Shown here piece by piece: positions 25,447 to 36,728 of a DNA stretch of 64,000 nucleotides. Every line of letters starts with the position of its first letter. The stretch's first letter is position 1. Position numbers and translations under genes: made by a program. Origin of the DNA: Methylobacterium sp. E-065. GTDB taxonomy: Bacteria > Pseudomonadota > Alphaproteobacteria > Rhizobiales > Beijerinckiaceae. The notes beneath the pieces are model-generated. The model saw nothing but the letters and a program-made list of their open reading frames with translations. It had not been told where the DNA came from and made no database searches. The stretch spans positions 62,001-126,000 of the forward strand of contig NZ_JAKSYD010000077.1 in NCBI RefSeq assembly GCF_022829605.1, given 5' to 3'.

Positions 25447-25734
25447 ATGACGCAGTCATGGGCGAGGCGGCCGGCCGCCGTGCTGCTGGCCCTCGGCGCA
25501 CTGGCACCTTCAGTCCTGCCGGCCGCGGCCGAAGTGCGGTTCGGCCCGGGCGTACGCATCGGCGGGCACGATTTTTCCAACCGGCGCGCCGGCAGCGTCC
25601 ATATCGAGCGCGTGAAGCGGCTGCGCGGCCTCCTCGGCTGCCGACACGTCCGCGACGGCGTCTACCGGCGCGGCGACGGGACCGTGGTGCGCGGGCCGAT
25701 GGAGGAATGCAATCTGATCGCGCGGCCGCGATAG
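25447..25734 (+). CDS. Small exported protein of unknown function
   Basis: A 95-residue protein with signal peptide RRPAAVLLALGALAPSVLPA and cleavage near AAA/EVRF. The mature part is basic, with two Cys (GLLGCRHVRDGVYRR and MEECNLIARPR) that could pair, and ends in an Arg. Start is ATG at 25447. It diverges from the stress protein gene and precedes mrp by about 175 bp on the same strand. I do not recognise a named family. Confidence 0.65.
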   Translation: MTQSWARRPAAVLLALGALAPSVLPAAAEVRFGPGVRIGGHDFSNRRAGSVHIERVKRLRGLLGCRHVRDGVYRRGDGTVVRGPMEECNLIARPR

Positions 25735-25910
25735 GAGGCGATACGGCCGGTCTCGATGCCGCGGCTGTTCGCGGTTGCTCAAGCGGTCAGGACCGGCACA
25801 GGGACGCAGGCTTCCCGCGGGGCTGGCAATCGCAGATCCGGGGTCTGGTGTTCTGAGCGCGCTGGGTTACATGCTCTGGCATACCTGATTTGCCCCGGTG
25901 GAGAACGATT

Positions 25911-27059
25911 TTGGCGATCACCCGCGACGACGTGCTGAAGGCGCTTGCCGACGTCACCGTCGATGCTGCCGGCACCACCCTGCCCGGCTCGGGGCGGCTC
26001 TCCCAGGTGGTGGTCGATCCGAACAGCCGCGTGATGTTCTCGATCCTGGTCGATCCCAGCGAGGCCGAGCGTTTCGAGCCGGTGCGGCAGAAAGCGGAGG
26101 GCCGGGTCCTGCAAATGCCGGGCGTCTCGGGCGTGTTCGCGAGCCTCACGTCGGAGCGGAGCCAGAGCCATCCGGCTCAGAGCAGCGCCGCTCCGCGCCC
26201 CGTGACGCCGCCGCCGGTGGCGCCACCGCGGCCCGGCGCGCCGCCGAACCAGGGCCCGCAGATCGCGGGCGTGCGCCACATCGTGGCGGTCGCCTCCGGC
26301 AAGGGCGGTGTCGGCAAGTCCACCACCGCGTGCAACCTTGCGCTCGCCCTTCAGGCCCAGGGACTGAAGGTCGGGCTGCTCGATGCCGACATCTACGGCC
26401 CGTCGGTGCCAAAACTGTTCGGCCTGTCGGGCAAGCCCACCGTCGTCGACAACAAGGCCATGGAGCCGATGGTCGGCTACGGCCTCAAGGTCATGTCGAT
26501 CGGCTTCCTGATCGAGCCCGAGACCGCCATGATCTGGCGCGGGCCCATGGTGCAGTCCGCCATCACCCAGATGTTGCGCGACGTCCTCTGGGGCGAACTC
26601 GACGTGCTGCTCGTCGACATGCCCCCCGGCACCGGCGACGCGCAGCTCACCATGGCGCAGGCGACGCCGCTCTCGGGCGCGGTGATCGTCTCGACGCCAC
26701 AGGATCTTGCGCTGATCGATGCGCGCCGCGGCGTGACCATGTTCAAGAAGGTCGCGGTGCCGATCCTCGGCGTGATCGAGAACATGGCGACCTTCGTCTG
26801 CCCGAATTGCGGCCACGCCTCGCACATCTTCGGGCATGGCGGCGCGCGGATCGAGGCGCAGCGCCTCGGTGTGCCGTTCCTCGGCGAGGTGCCGCTCGAC
26901 ATGACCATCCGCGAGACGTCGGATTCCGGTCAGCCCGTGGTGGCGACGGATCCCGAGGGGCCGCACGCCAAGGTCTATCGGGACATCGCCGCCCAGCTCT
27001 GGTCGAACCTGTCCAGCGCGCCGGCCGGGCGGACGGCGCCCAAGATCGTGTTCGAGTAA
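25911..27059 (+). CDS. mrp: Mrp/ApbC-type iron-sulfur cluster carrier ATPase
   Basis: About 382 residues. The N-terminal MIP18-like domain (residues 1-90) is followed by a Pro-rich linker, then the deviant Walker A VASGKGGVGKSTTACNLALA near residue 130, DADIYGPSVPKLFGL, VDMPPGTGDAQLTMAQ, and the CxxC site FVCPNCGHASHIFGHGG near 300. It binds and hands on Fe-S clusters in the cytoplasm. The start is TTG at 25911, with GGAGA upstream; another in-frame TTG at 25890 is possible, and there is no suitable ATG. mobA follows after 4 bp, so the two are co-transcribed. Confidence 0.93.
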   Translation: MAITRDDVLKALADVTVDAAGTTLPGSGRLSQVVVDPNSRVMFSILVDPSEAERFEPVRQKAEGRVLQMPGVSGVFASLTSERSQSHPAQSSAAPRPVTPPPVAPPRPGAPPNQGPQIAGVRHIVAVASGKGGVGKSTTACNLALALQAQGLKVGLLDADIYGPSVPKLFGLSGKPTVVDNKAMEPMVGYGLKVMSIGFLIEPETAMIWRGPMVQSAITQMLRDVLWGELDVLLVDMPPGTGDAQLTMAQATPLSGAVIVSTPQDLALIDARRGVTMFKKVAVPILGVIENMATFVCPNCGHASHIFGHGGARIEAQRLGVPFLGEVPLDMTIRETSDSGQPVVATDPEGPHAKVYRDIAAQLWSNLSSAPAGRTAPKIVFE

Positions 27060-27063
27060 GCCC

Positions 27064-27663
27064 GTGGCGCCGCCCGTCCTCGGCCTGATCCTGGCCGGCG
27101 GGCAGGCGCGACGGATGGGCGGCGGTGACAAGCCGCTGATGCGGCTCGGCGACCGGACCCTGTTGCAACGGGTCGTCGAACGCCTCGGGCCACAATGTGG
27201 GGCGGGGCTGGCGCTCAGCGCCAACGGCGATCCGGCGCGGTTTGCTGGGTTTCCAGGGCCGATCCTGCCGGACCCGCTGCCGGATCGGCTGGGGCCGCTG
27301 GCGGGCATCCTCGCCGGGCTGGAGCACGCTGCCGCGCAAGGCATCGCGCAGGTTGTCAGCGTTTCGGGCGATGCGCCGTTCCTGCCGGAGGATCTGGTGG
27401 CACGTCTACGTGCGGCTACCTCCGAGACCGGCATCGCGCTCGCAGCCTCCGGCGAGCGCCAGCACTACACGATCGCGCTTTGGCCAACGGCCCTGCGCAG
27501 TGCACTCAGGGGTTATCTTGAACGCGGAGAGCGGCGGGTCGGCGCCTTCATCGCGCTTCACGGGGCGGCGGTGGCATGCTGGCCGGTCGCGCCGGTGGAT
27601 CCGTTTCTCAACGTCAACACGCCGGCAGATCTGGTGGCAGCCGAAGTGCTCGACTTAGGCTGA
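27064..27663 (+). CDS. mobA: Molybdenum cofactor guanylyltransferase
   Basis: A 199-residue enzyme that adds GMP to molybdopterin to form the guanine dinucleotide cofactor used by DMSO reductase-family enzymes. The nucleotide-binding start GLILAGGQARRMGGGDKPLM is intact, followed by LGPLAGILAGLEHA near residue 80, SVSGDAPFLPEDL near 100, and FLNVNTPADL near the end. Start is GTG at 27064, 4 bp after mrp. The pairing with mrp is sensible, since cofactor and cluster delivery serve the same molybdoenzymes. Repeats follow its stop. Confidence 0.94.
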   Translation: MAPPVLGLILAGGQARRMGGGDKPLMRLGDRTLLQRVVERLGPQCGAGLALSANGDPARFAGFPGPILPDPLPDRLGPLAGILAGLEHAAAQGIAQVVSVSGDAPFLPEDLVARLRAATSETGIALAASGERQHYTIALWPTALRSALRGYLERGERRVGAFIALHGAAVACWPVAPVDPFLNVNTPADLVAAEVLDLG

Positions 27664-27676
27664 AACGGGTCCGCCG

Positions 27677-27761
27677 TCATCACGAGCGAAGCGAAGTGAT
27701 GCAGTCCAGCGCGACATCGGAAATCGTCGCGCTGGCTAAATTGCTTCGCTCCGCTCGCAAA
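27677..27761. repeat. Long imperfect hairpin between mobA and ppiB
   Basis: Arms tcatcacgagcgaagcgaag... at the left and cttcgctccgctcgcaa at the right, with an inner pair ccagcgcgac / gtcgcgctgg. It lies between converging gene ends. The GAGCGAAGCGAAG core is a motif I recall from dispersed palindromic repeats of Rhizobiales. It could terminate both transcripts. Confidence 0.7.
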
Positions 27762-27825
27762 GTCGGCGGAGCCGCGGTGACCTCAACCGAAAACGCTCTG
27801 AGGCACGCGAAGTTTCAATCAGGCC

Positions 27826-28287
27826 TCAGGCCGCTTCGCCGACGGTCGCCTTCACGATCTTGTCCGGCGAGCGCGGCGGCTCGCCCTTGTTGATCGTGTC
27901 GACCACGTCCATGCCTTCCACGACCTTGCCCCACACGGTGTATTGCTTGTCGAGGAAGCGGGCGTCGTCGAAGCAGATGAAGAACTGCGAGTTCGCCGAG
28001 TGCGGGAAGTTGGTCCGCGCCATGGAGCAGGTGCCGCGCGTGTGCGGCTCGGCGTTGAACTCGGCCTTCAGGTCCGGCAGGTCCGAACCGCCCGAGCCGG
28101 TGCCGGTCGGGTCACCGGTCTGGGCCATGAAGCCGTCGATCACCCGATGGAACGGCACGCCGTCGTAGAAGCCCTGCCCCGCCAGCGTCTTGATGCGCTC
28201 GACGTGGCCCGGGGCGAGGTCGGGACGCAGCGCGATCACGACGCGACCCTTGGTGGTCTCAAGCACGATGGTTTCGTTGTCGGCCAT
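27826..28287 (-). CDS. ppiB: Peptidyl-prolyl cis-trans isomerase, cytoplasmic cyclophilin
   Basis: A 153-residue cyclophilin that catalyses proline isomerisation during folding. The active-site segment VPFHRVIDGFMAQTGDPTGTG (first 20 residues of that stretch carry Phe-His-Arg) is near residue 45, with SQFFICFDDARFLDKQYTVW near 100 and FGKV-type WGKVVEGMDVVD. There is no signal peptide, so it acts in the cytoplasm, in contrast to its paralogue at 28870-29418. Start is ATG at 28287 with GGAAGGAT upstream. It follows a small exported protein gene by 77 bp. Confidence 0.95.
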   Translation of the reverse strand: MADNETIVLETTKGRVVIALRPDLAPGHVERIKTLAGQGFYDGVPFHRVIDGFMAQTGDPTGTGSGGSDLPDLKAEFNAEPHTRGTCSMARTNFPHSANSQFFICFDDARFLDKQYTVWGKVVEGMDVVDTINKGEPPRSPDKIVKATVGEAA

Positions 28288-28364
28288 GGTTCATCCTTCC
28301 GGTTGGGGGAATTGTATCGGCGCATGCCGGATCCGGCCAGCGCCCGTGATGGTATTGCCGGCGT

Positions 28365-28862
28365 TCAGGCCGGCGGGCGGTAGACGAAGCGGAGCGCCAC
28401 CGGGCGGCCTGCAATGGCGCTGCCGAGGCCGGCCGTGATGTGGGCGGGGGTGCAGCGCGCCAGGGCGTCGAGGGTTCCGCGCACCAGGGTTGTCCGCTGC
28501 GAGCCCGAGACCCCCGCCGCGTAAGTCACGCGCGGCGGCCCGATCAGGCTGCCGTCGCGGCGCAGCGACAGCCGCAGGGTGATCTCGATGTCGTCCGCTC
28601 CCGCGTTCGGCGCCCCGAGTTCCGCCGGCACCTGCCAGCAGGCGGCGAGCGCCGGGTACAGCTCCGCCAAAGTATTGGCGGGCTTCGTCGCCATTCGCGA
28701 GACCGGCACCACGATCGTGGCCCGCAGCGTCTGCGGTAGGCTCAAGGGATAGCCGCCGCCGGGCTCGAAGGCATAGCCGTAGAAGGGGCTGCCCTCATAG
28801 GTCGCGGCGGCTGCCGGACCCAAGCTCAGCAGGAGGATTGCGGCGGCGCGCCAGCCCGGCAT
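28365..28862 (-). CDS. Exported protein, TonB-C-like, function unknown
   Basis: A 165-residue protein with signal peptide WRAAAILLLSLGPAAAA. The mature part contains LAACWQVPAEL, then DIEITLRLSLRRDGSLIGPP, and ends VALRFVYRPP, a pattern of a conserved Cys-Trp and a strand with RLxRDG that resembles the C-terminal domain of TonB/TolA-type proteins in alphaproteobacteria. No membrane anchor remains after cleavage. It lies between two cyclophilin genes on the same strand, 7 bp after ppiA, so the three may form one transcript. Role unknown. Confidence 0.7.
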   Translation of the reverse strand: MPGWRAAAILLLSLGPAAAATYEGSPFYGYAFEPGGGYPLSLPQTLRATIVVPVSRMATKPANTLAELYPALAACWQVPAELGAPNAGADDIEITLRLSLRRDGSLIGPPRVTYAAGVSGSQRTTLVRGTLDALARCTPAHITAGLGSAIAGRPVALRFVYRPPA

Positions 28863-28869
28863 GCGGCCG

Positions 28870-29418
28870 CTACTTCGCCTTCTCGGCGAGTGTCATGCTG
28901 ACGATCTTGTCGGGATCCTGCACGGTGCCGCCGGGCGAGCCGGGGGATGCGCGCTTGATCTTGTCGAGCACGTCCAGTCCGTCGGTGACATTGCCGACGA
29001 TCGTGTACTGGCCGTTCAGGTTCGGCGCGTCAGCGAGGCAGATGAAGAACTGCGAATTGGCCGAGTTCGGATCCTGCGAGCGGGCCATGCCCACCGTGCC
29101 CCGGCGGAACTGTGCCGATTGCGAGAACTCCGCCGGGATGTTGGGCAGGCTGGAGCCGCCGGTGCCGTTGCCCTTCGGGTCGCCGGTCTGGGCCATGAAG
29201 CCATCGATGACCCGGTGGAACTTCAGGCCGTTGTAGAAGCCCTGCCCCACGAGTGTCTTGATCTGCTTGACGTGCTTGGGTGCCAGATCCGGACGCAGCT
29301 CGATGGTGATGCGGCCGTCCTTGGTCTGGAGATAGACCGTGTTGGCATCCGCGGCCCAGGCCGCGTTTGCGGTACCGAGCGTGAGGGCGAGCGCGAGGAG
29401 TGCGTGGCGTCGGTTCAT
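28870..29418 (-). CDS. ppiA: Peptidyl-prolyl cis-trans isomerase, exported cyclophilin
   Basis: A 182-residue cyclophilin with signal peptide RHALLALALTLGTANAAWA, cleaved near AWA/ADAN, so it acts in the periplasm. The catalytic region LKFHRVIDGFMAQTGDPKGN, the GMARSQDPNSANSQFFICLA segment and YTIVGNVTDGLDVLDKI are intact. Compared with ppiB it has the signal and a longer Pro/Gly insert (ASPGSPGG). Start is ATG at 29418 with GGAAGGA upstream. It follows coaD closely (32 bp) on the same strand. Confidence 0.95.
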   Translation of the reverse strand: MNRRHALLALALTLGTANAAWAADANTVYLQTKDGRITIELRPDLAPKHVKQIKTLVGQGFYNGLKFHRVIDGFMAQTGDPKGNGTGGSSLPNIPAEFSQSAQFRRGTVGMARSQDPNSANSQFFICLADAPNLNGQYTIVGNVTDGLDVLDKIKRASPGSPGGTVQDPDKIVSMTLAEKAK

Positions 29419-29450
29419 CGGAGTCCTTCCGGGTTGAGGAATTGCGAATC

Positions 29451-29954
29451 TCAGGAACGGGCCGCGAAGCGCTGCCGGAGGCGCTCCGCCACGGGCGCGG
29501 GCACGAAGGGCGCGACATCCCCACCCATGCCCGCGATCTGGCGCACCAGCGTCGCGGTGATCGGACGCGCCTGAATCGAGGCGGGCAGGAACACGGTCTG
29601 CACCTCCGGCGCCATGGCGCCGTTCATGCCGGCGAGCTGCATCTCGTAATCGAGATCGGTGCCGTCCCGCAGGCCGCGGATGAAGATCGCGGCGCCGCAA
29701 CGCCGGGCGGCCGAAACCGCAAGATCGTTGAAGGTGACGATCTCCAGCGTCGCGCCCTCGGCCTGAGCCACCGGCCCGCAGGTCTCGGTGAGGAGCGCCG
29801 CCCGCTCCTCGGCGGAGAAGAGCGGCGCCTTCCCGGGATGCACGCCGATGGCGATCACGAGGCGGTCCACCAGCCGGCAGGCTTGGCGGACCACGTCGAG
29901 ATGGCCGTTCGTGACCGGATCGAACGAGCCGGCGTAGAGGGCAGTGCGGATCAT
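29451..29954 (-). CDS. coaD: Phosphopantetheine adenylyltransferase
   Basis: A 167-residue nucleotidyltransferase, the fourth step of coenzyme A synthesis; it joins 4'-phosphopantetheine with ATP to give dephospho-CoA. Seen are the start [20 protein letters not shown] with the (T/H)xGH motif, [21 protein letters not shown] near residue 90, and [16 protein letters not shown], which replaces the usual ISS(T/S) motif with ITAT. Full length. Start is ATG at 29954, after gyrA on the same strand, 49 bp downstream; the order gyrA-coaD-ppiA-ppiB is common in alphaproteobacteria. Confidence 0.97.
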   Translation of the reverse strand: MIRTALYAGSFDPVTNGHLDVVRQACRLVDRLVIAIGVHPGKAPLFSAEERAALLTETCGPVAQAEGATLEIVTFNDLAVSAARRCGAAIFIRGLRDGTDLDYEMQLAGMNGAMAPEVQTVFLPASIQARPITATLVRQIAGMGGDVAPFVPAPVAERLRQRFAARS

Positions 29955-30003
29955 CGCGACCCGACCTAGAGCATTTTCGCCCCGGACGGAACCGGGCGGC
30001 GCC

Positions 30004-32736
<2,733 letters not shown>

Positions 32737-32934
32737 GTCGGTTTCCGTTCTGAAGCCCGGATGGGCGATGCTCTCGGCCGCTCCCGGGTGGCGCGCGATG
32801 CGCCGGAACGACCTCTCGGAAGAGCAGTGATATCAGACGGTTAAATAAGGTTTTCCGAGACCGCCCGCAAGCGTGCAGGCGGGGGTTCCCAGGACGCTGC
32901 GGCCCGGCCGGTCGGGGCCGTGCCGCAGACCGGT

Positions 32935-33044
32935 TCGCTCAGAGCCGTGCCCGATCGCGTTGCCATCGAGCACGGCTCTAAGCCCTTGTTTTGGCGCGCT
33001 CTCTCACGCCGAACCGGTGTCCACTTCGGCGGAGAGCACTCTAG
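32935..33044. repeat. Dispersed palindromic element downstream of the His-rich gene
   Basis: Perfect 10-bp arms agagccgtgc (32941-32950) and gcacggctct (32970-32979) with a 19-base loop, followed by TTGTTTTGGCGCGCT, ACGCCGAACCGGTGTCCACT and GCGGAGAGCACTCTAG. I recall this GAACCGGT...CTCTAG arrangement from dispersed repeats of Rhizobiales genomes. Its end contains the stop codon of the His-rich gene. The 300 bp between gyrA and that gene hold this element and the gyrA promoter region, and no other gene. Confidence 0.65.
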
Positions 33045-33361
33045 TAGAACGTCAGGTGGCGGTGACCCAGCGCGCGGCCCCGGACAGCGTGGTGCCGGTA
33101 GCCGTGATGGCGGTACCCGTAATGGCGACGGTGCCCGTAGTGCCGATGCCAGTGGTGACGCCGGTGCCAATGGTGGCGGCGGTGATGCCAGTGGCGCCGC
33201 CAGTGATGGCGCCGGTAGTGCCAGCGGGCGAGCTGGATCGCCGGGGCGGGCGCCGCAGCCTCGGCGGTCGCCGGAACCGGAAGGGGCGCCGCGCGGGCGG
33301 GCGCGCCTGCCAGGCCGCCGATCAGCGCGGCCAGGAGGACCAGGATAGGCCAGGGTCGCAT
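33041..33361 (-). CDS. Small exported His/Arg/Trp-rich repetitive protein
   Basis: A 106-residue protein with signal peptide WPILVLLAALIGGLAGAPAR, cleaved near ARA/APLP. After a short Ala/Pro linker, residues about 45-95 are almost only His, Arg, Trp and Tyr in a loose repeat of HHWRR, RHHWHR, RHYGHR and YGYRHHG units. Such exported proteins are common but functionally obscure in this group; metal or nucleic acid binding is possible from composition only. Start is ATG at 33361 with GGGAGAGA upstream. Its stop lies within a dispersed repeat. It diverges from sppA. Confidence 0.75.
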   Translation of the reverse strand: MRPWPILVLLAALIGGLAGAPARAAPLPVPATAEAAAPAPAIQLARWHYRRHHWRRHWHHRRHHWHRRHHWHRHYGHRRHYGYRHHGYRHHAVRGRALGHRHLTFY

Positions 33362-33576
33362 CGTCTCTCTCCCGTGTTGGCGCCCGGATGAGCCTGCGGA
33401 TCCGGGCCGGCGCGACAACCGCACCGACGGCAGGAACGGCCAAGGTCGGCAAACGGTTCGGTCCATGGGACTGCGCAGACGCACCACCCTTGCTTGGGGT
33501 TAAGGAAGGCCCAGTTTGCGGTAGATCCGTCCGGGCCGTTCTGACCCGAATCTCCAGTGAGCCGCGCAAGATCCCC

Positions 33577-34434
33577 ATGGCGTTCGCGTTGTCCGATTCC
33601 GTCCGCGCCTTCCTTCCGCGCCGTTTCCGGGACCGCCGCCCGCGGGTCGCCGTGGTCCGGCTGTCGGGAACCATTGGGGCGGTCTCGCCGCTCCGCCCGG
33701 GTCTCTCGATCGGCGGTGTGGCCGGCAGCCTGGAGCGGGCGTTCGGGATGCCCGAGGTCAAGGCGGTGGCGCTTGTGATCAACTCGCCCGGCGGATCCCC
33801 CGCACAGTCGCACCTGATCCATCGCCGGATCCGCGCGCTGGCCGAGGAGAAGAGCCTGCCGGTGATCGCCTTCGTGGAGGATGTCGCGGCGTCTGGCGGT
33901 TACATGATCGCCTGCGCGGCCGATGAGATCATCGCCGACCCGACTTCGATCGTGGGCTCGATCGGCGTGGTCTCGGCGGGGTTCGGATTCCACAACCTTC
34001 TGGAGAAACTCGGCGTCGAGCGCCGGGTCCACACCCAGGGCGAAGCCAAGTCGATGCTGGACCCGTTCCGCCCCGAGGATCCTGCGGATGTGGAGCGGCT
34101 GAAGCGGATCCAGGCCGACGTGCAGGACCTGTTCACGGGCCTCGTCACGGCCCGTCGCCCGACCCTGTCGAAGGGCGAAAACCTGTTCACCGGGGCAGTC
34201 TGGACCGGCCGGCAGGCTCTGCCGCTCGGCCTCGTCGACGCGCTGGGCGACGTGCGTACGGTGATGCGCACCCGTTTTGGCGAGAAGGTGGACCTCCGGC
34301 TGGTTGCCGAGGCCCGGGGCGGGTTCCTGTCCCGCTTGCTGCGCCGGGGCGGCGCACCGGGCGGGATCGCCCTCGCCGAGGGGGCGATGGCCGCCGTCGA
34401 GGAGCGCGCGGCCTTCGCCCGGTTCGGGCTCTGA
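33577..34434 (+). CDS. sppA: Signal peptide peptidase SppA-type S49 serine protease
   Basis: A 285-residue S49 peptidase, the short form. Seen are VAVVRLSGTIG near residue 25, INSPGGSPAQSHLIHRRIRA near 65, FVEDVAASGGYMIACAADEI near 95-110 with the catalytic Ser, PTSIVGSIGVVSAGFGFHNL, and GEAKSMLDPFRPEDPADVER with the Lys region. There is no obvious N-terminal membrane helix, so it may be cytoplasmic or peripheral, as for SohB/SppA short forms. Start is ATG at 33577; the longer frame upstream has no support. It ends 22 bp before the converging dehydrogenase gene. Confidence 0.92.
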   Translation: MAFALSDSVRAFLPRRFRDRRPRVAVVRLSGTIGAVSPLRPGLSIGGVAGSLERAFGMPEVKAVALVINSPGGSPAQSHLIHRRIRALAEEKSLPVIAFVEDVAASGGYMIACAADEIIADPTSIVGSIGVVSAGFGFHNLLEKLGVERRVHTQGEAKSMLDPFRPEDPADVERLKRIQADVQDLFTGLVTARRPTLSKGENLFTGAVWTGRQALPLGLVDALGDVRTVMRTRFGEKVDLRLVAEARGGFLSRLLRRGGAPGGIALAEGAMAAVEERAAFARFGL

Positions 34435-34456
34435 GACAGGGCCCTTCGGAACGCCG

Positions 34457-35323
34457 CTACCGCCTGGCGCGCCGGGCCGAGACGCGGGCCAGCGCGGCAA
34501 GATCCTTGTCGCCGTCGCCGTGGCTGATCGCCTCGATCAGGCCGTCGCGCAGGACGCTGGCGAACGGCATCGGCACGCCTGCGCCCTCGGCGGCCTGAAG
34601 GGCCAGCCGCACGTCCTTGGCGCCGAGCTTGAGGATGAAGCCCGGCGGCTCGTAGCGGTTCTGGGCAATCGAGGCGCCGTAGCCCTTGTAGACCGGCGAG
34701 GCGAACAGGGTGTTGGTCATCAGGTCGAGGAACTCGGCGCCCGGCACGCCATGGCCCTCGGTGAGCGCGCAGCCCTCCGCCATGGCCTCGATCGCCGAGA
34801 TCAGCATGAAGTTGCCGGCGAGCTTGACCGCGTTCGCCCGCACCGGCTCCTCGCCGAACCGCCAGGTCTTGGCGCCCATGGCGTCGAGCAGCGGGGCGGC
34901 GCGGTCGATCTGCTCTGCCGTGCCGGCTGCCACGATGTTGAGCTTGCCGGCTTCGGCCACGTCCGGACGGCCGAAGACCGGGGCCGAGATGTAGGGGACG
35001 CCTGCCCGTTCGTGCACGGCGGCGAGCTGCTTCGCCAGGGCCACCGAGATCGTGCTCATGCCGATATGAAGGCCCGGGCGCTCCGCCTTGTCGAGCAAGC
35101 CGCCGGCCACGATCACGGCTTCGAGGGCCGCGTCGTCGGCCAGCATGGTGATGACGGCGTCGCCCGCGAAGGCTTCCGCGGCGCTGCCGACTGGCGTCAC
35201 CCCCTCGATGCCTTGAGCGCCCGCCGGCGTGCGGTTCCAGGCCCGGACCGTGTGGCCGGCCCGCGCGAGGCTGCCGGCCATGGCCCGGCCCATCCGCCCC
35301 AATCCGATGAATCCGACGTCCAT
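34457..35323 (-). CDS. NAD(P)-dependent beta-hydroxyacid dehydrogenase (HIBADH family)
   Basis: A 288-residue enzyme. The N-terminal Rossmann motif is GFIGLGRMGRAMAGSLARAG, followed by WNRT (choice of NADP suggested by the Asn-Arg), the substrate-binding signature YISAPVFGRPDVAEAGKLNI near residue 110 and the catalytic Lys region RANAVKLAGNFMLISAIEAM near 165-185. Relatives reduce or oxidise 3-hydroxyisobutyrate, tartronate semialdehyde or succinic semialdehyde; the substrate is not fixed. Start is ATG at 35323 with GGAGCAAG upstream. It diverges from the P1 peptidase gene across 110 bp. Confidence 0.9.
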   Translation of the reverse strand: MDVGFIGLGRMGRAMAGSLARAGHTVRAWNRTPAGAQGIEGVTPVGSAAEAFAGDAVITMLADDAALEAVIVAGGLLDKAERPGLHIGMSTISVALAKQLAAVHERAGVPYISAPVFGRPDVAEAGKLNIVAAGTAEQIDRAAPLLDAMGAKTWRFGEEPVRANAVKLAGNFMLISAIEAMAEGCALTEGHGVPGAEFLDLMTNTLFASPVYKGYGASIAQNRYEPPGFILKLGAKDVRLALQAAEGAGVPMPFASVLRDGLIEAISHGDGDKDLAALARVSARRARR

Positions 35324-35433
35324 GGCTTGCTCCTCGATTCCCTTTGCCGCCTGACCAACCGGGGAAACCGGCCGGGCGGTCCGCGGCACAGGCTGGGATT
35401 TGCCCCGAACGCGGGGCGTGGCAAGCTCCGCCG

Positions 35434-36459
35434 ATGCTGCAAAATCGCATCACGGATATTCCCGGCCTGCGGGTCGGACACGCCAGCGACCCGCGGATTG
35501 CCAGTGGCGTCACCGCGATCCTGTTCGACGCGCCCGTCGTCGCCTCCGTGGATGTGCGCGGCGGCGGGCCGGGGACCCGCGAGACCGACCTGCTCGATCC
35601 CGAGCGCACCGTGGAGCGGATCGACGCTCTGGTCCTGTCCGGAGGCTCGGCCTTCGGGCTCGACGCGGCGGCGGGCGTGACGGCGTGGCTCGCCGAGGCC
35701 GGGCGCGGCTTCCCGGTCGGCGGGATGCGGGTGCCGATCGTGCCCGGGGCGATCTTGTTCGACCTGCTCAACGGCGGCGACAAGGAATGGGGCCGCTACC
35801 CGCCCTATCGCGAACTCGGCTTCCAGGCTGCCGCCGCGGCGGCCGAGGATTTCGATCAGGGTTCGGTGGGAGCCGGGACCGGCGCGCGCACCGGGCGCCT
35901 GAAGGGCGGGATCGGCTCGGCCTCCGCGCTGGTGGCGGGCACGGGCTTCCGGGTCGGGGCGCTCGTGGCGGTGAACGCCTTCGGCAACGCGACGATCGGC
36001 GACGGGCCGCATTTCTGGGCCGCGCCCTTCGAGGAAGGGGCCGAGTTCGGCGGCCTCGGCTCCCCGGCCCGGGTTCCGGCCGAGGCTCTCGCCTTCCCGG
36101 CCCGGGCGCTGCCGGGTGCGGCCACGACGCTCGCCGTGGTGGCGACCGACGCGGCGCTGACCAAGGCGCAGTGCCGACGCCTCGCGGTGGCGGCCCAGGA
36201 CGGCCTCGCCCGCGCCCTGGTCCCGGCGCATACGCCACTGGACGGTGATCTGGTGTTTGCCGCGGCGACCGGTGCCGTGCCGCTGGCCGACCCGGTGGTG
36301 GCGATGGCGCGTCTGGGCGACGCCGCCGCGCGGGTGCTGGCGCGGGCCGTGGCGCGGGGGGTGTTTTCCGCTAGGCGTTTGCCGGGGCAGGCTGTGGCGC
36401 CGGCTCAATCGTTGACGGGATTGCCGCCGGCTTGGGGCGAGGTGTTTCTCGGCGGTTGA
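35434..36459 (+). CDS. P1-family (S58/DmpA-type) peptidase
   Basis: A 341-residue N-terminal-nucleophile-like hydrolase. The family pattern is seen from NRITDIPGLRVGHASDPRIA, VDVRGGGPGTRETDLLDPER, LSGGSAFGLDAAAGVTAWLA, GAGTGARTGRLKGGIGSAS near residue 165, and VNAFGNATIGDGPHFWAAPF. Members self-cleave to alpha and beta chains just before a Ser or Thr; the GS of KGGIGSAS is the likely site, which is inference. They act as L-aminopeptidase/D-esterases or beta-peptidyl aminopeptidases. Start is ATG at 35434. No signal peptide. Followed by a repeat region. Confidence 0.88.
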   Translation: MLQNRITDIPGLRVGHASDPRIASGVTAILFDAPVVASVDVRGGGPGTRETDLLDPERTVERIDALVLSGGSAFGLDAAAGVTAWLAEAGRGFPVGGMRVPIVPGAILFDLLNGGDKEWGRYPPYRELGFQAAAAAAEDFDQGSVGAGTGARTGRLKGGIGSASALVAGTGFRVGALVAVNAFGNATIGDGPHFWAAPFEEGAEFGGLGSPARVPAEALAFPARALPGAATTLAVVATDAALTKAQCRRLAVAAQDGLARALVPAHTPLDGDLVFAAATGAVPLADPVVAMARLGDAAARVLARAVARGVFSARRLPGQAVAPAQSLTGLPPAWGEVFLGG

Positions 36460-36496
36460 ATCGGGAACAGGGATTGATCCTGGTTCTACTCCGCCC

Positions 36497-36645
36497 GGGC
36501 GCGTGCAGCGTCAGCGGAATGCGACCCGGGACCCAGCACGAGACATCGCGCAGCGTCCGTCTGATCAACCTGTGCTGCTAACGCGGCACTTTTTATGCTG
36601 GGTCCCGGATCAGGTTCCGCTGGCGCTCCACCTGTCCGGGAAAAG
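36497..36645. repeat. Composite inverted repeat, family 2, copy A
   Basis: Two related arms in inverted order: gcgacccgggacccagca ending at 36538 and tgctgggtcccggatcaggt starting near 36596, each about 40-50 bp long, with a spacer of about 57 bp. The right arm continues with GCTGGCGCTCC and CCGGGAAAAG. The same arms appear at 45988-46160 but facing the other way. The 269 bp between the P1 peptidase and the 93-residue gene hold only this element. Confidence 0.8.
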
Positions 36646-36728
36646 GGTGCGGGCTGGCCTCGATCCCACCTCGTGCCTGCTTGGACGCCTCACGCTAGGC
36701 CGGAGATTCGGTCTTCTGCCCGGGCAAC

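Noticed and set aside
28870..29700. Longer version of the exported cyclophilin frame.
   Set aside because: The extension overlaps coaD and lacks a signal peptide; the ATG at 29418 gives both signal peptide and ribosome binding site.
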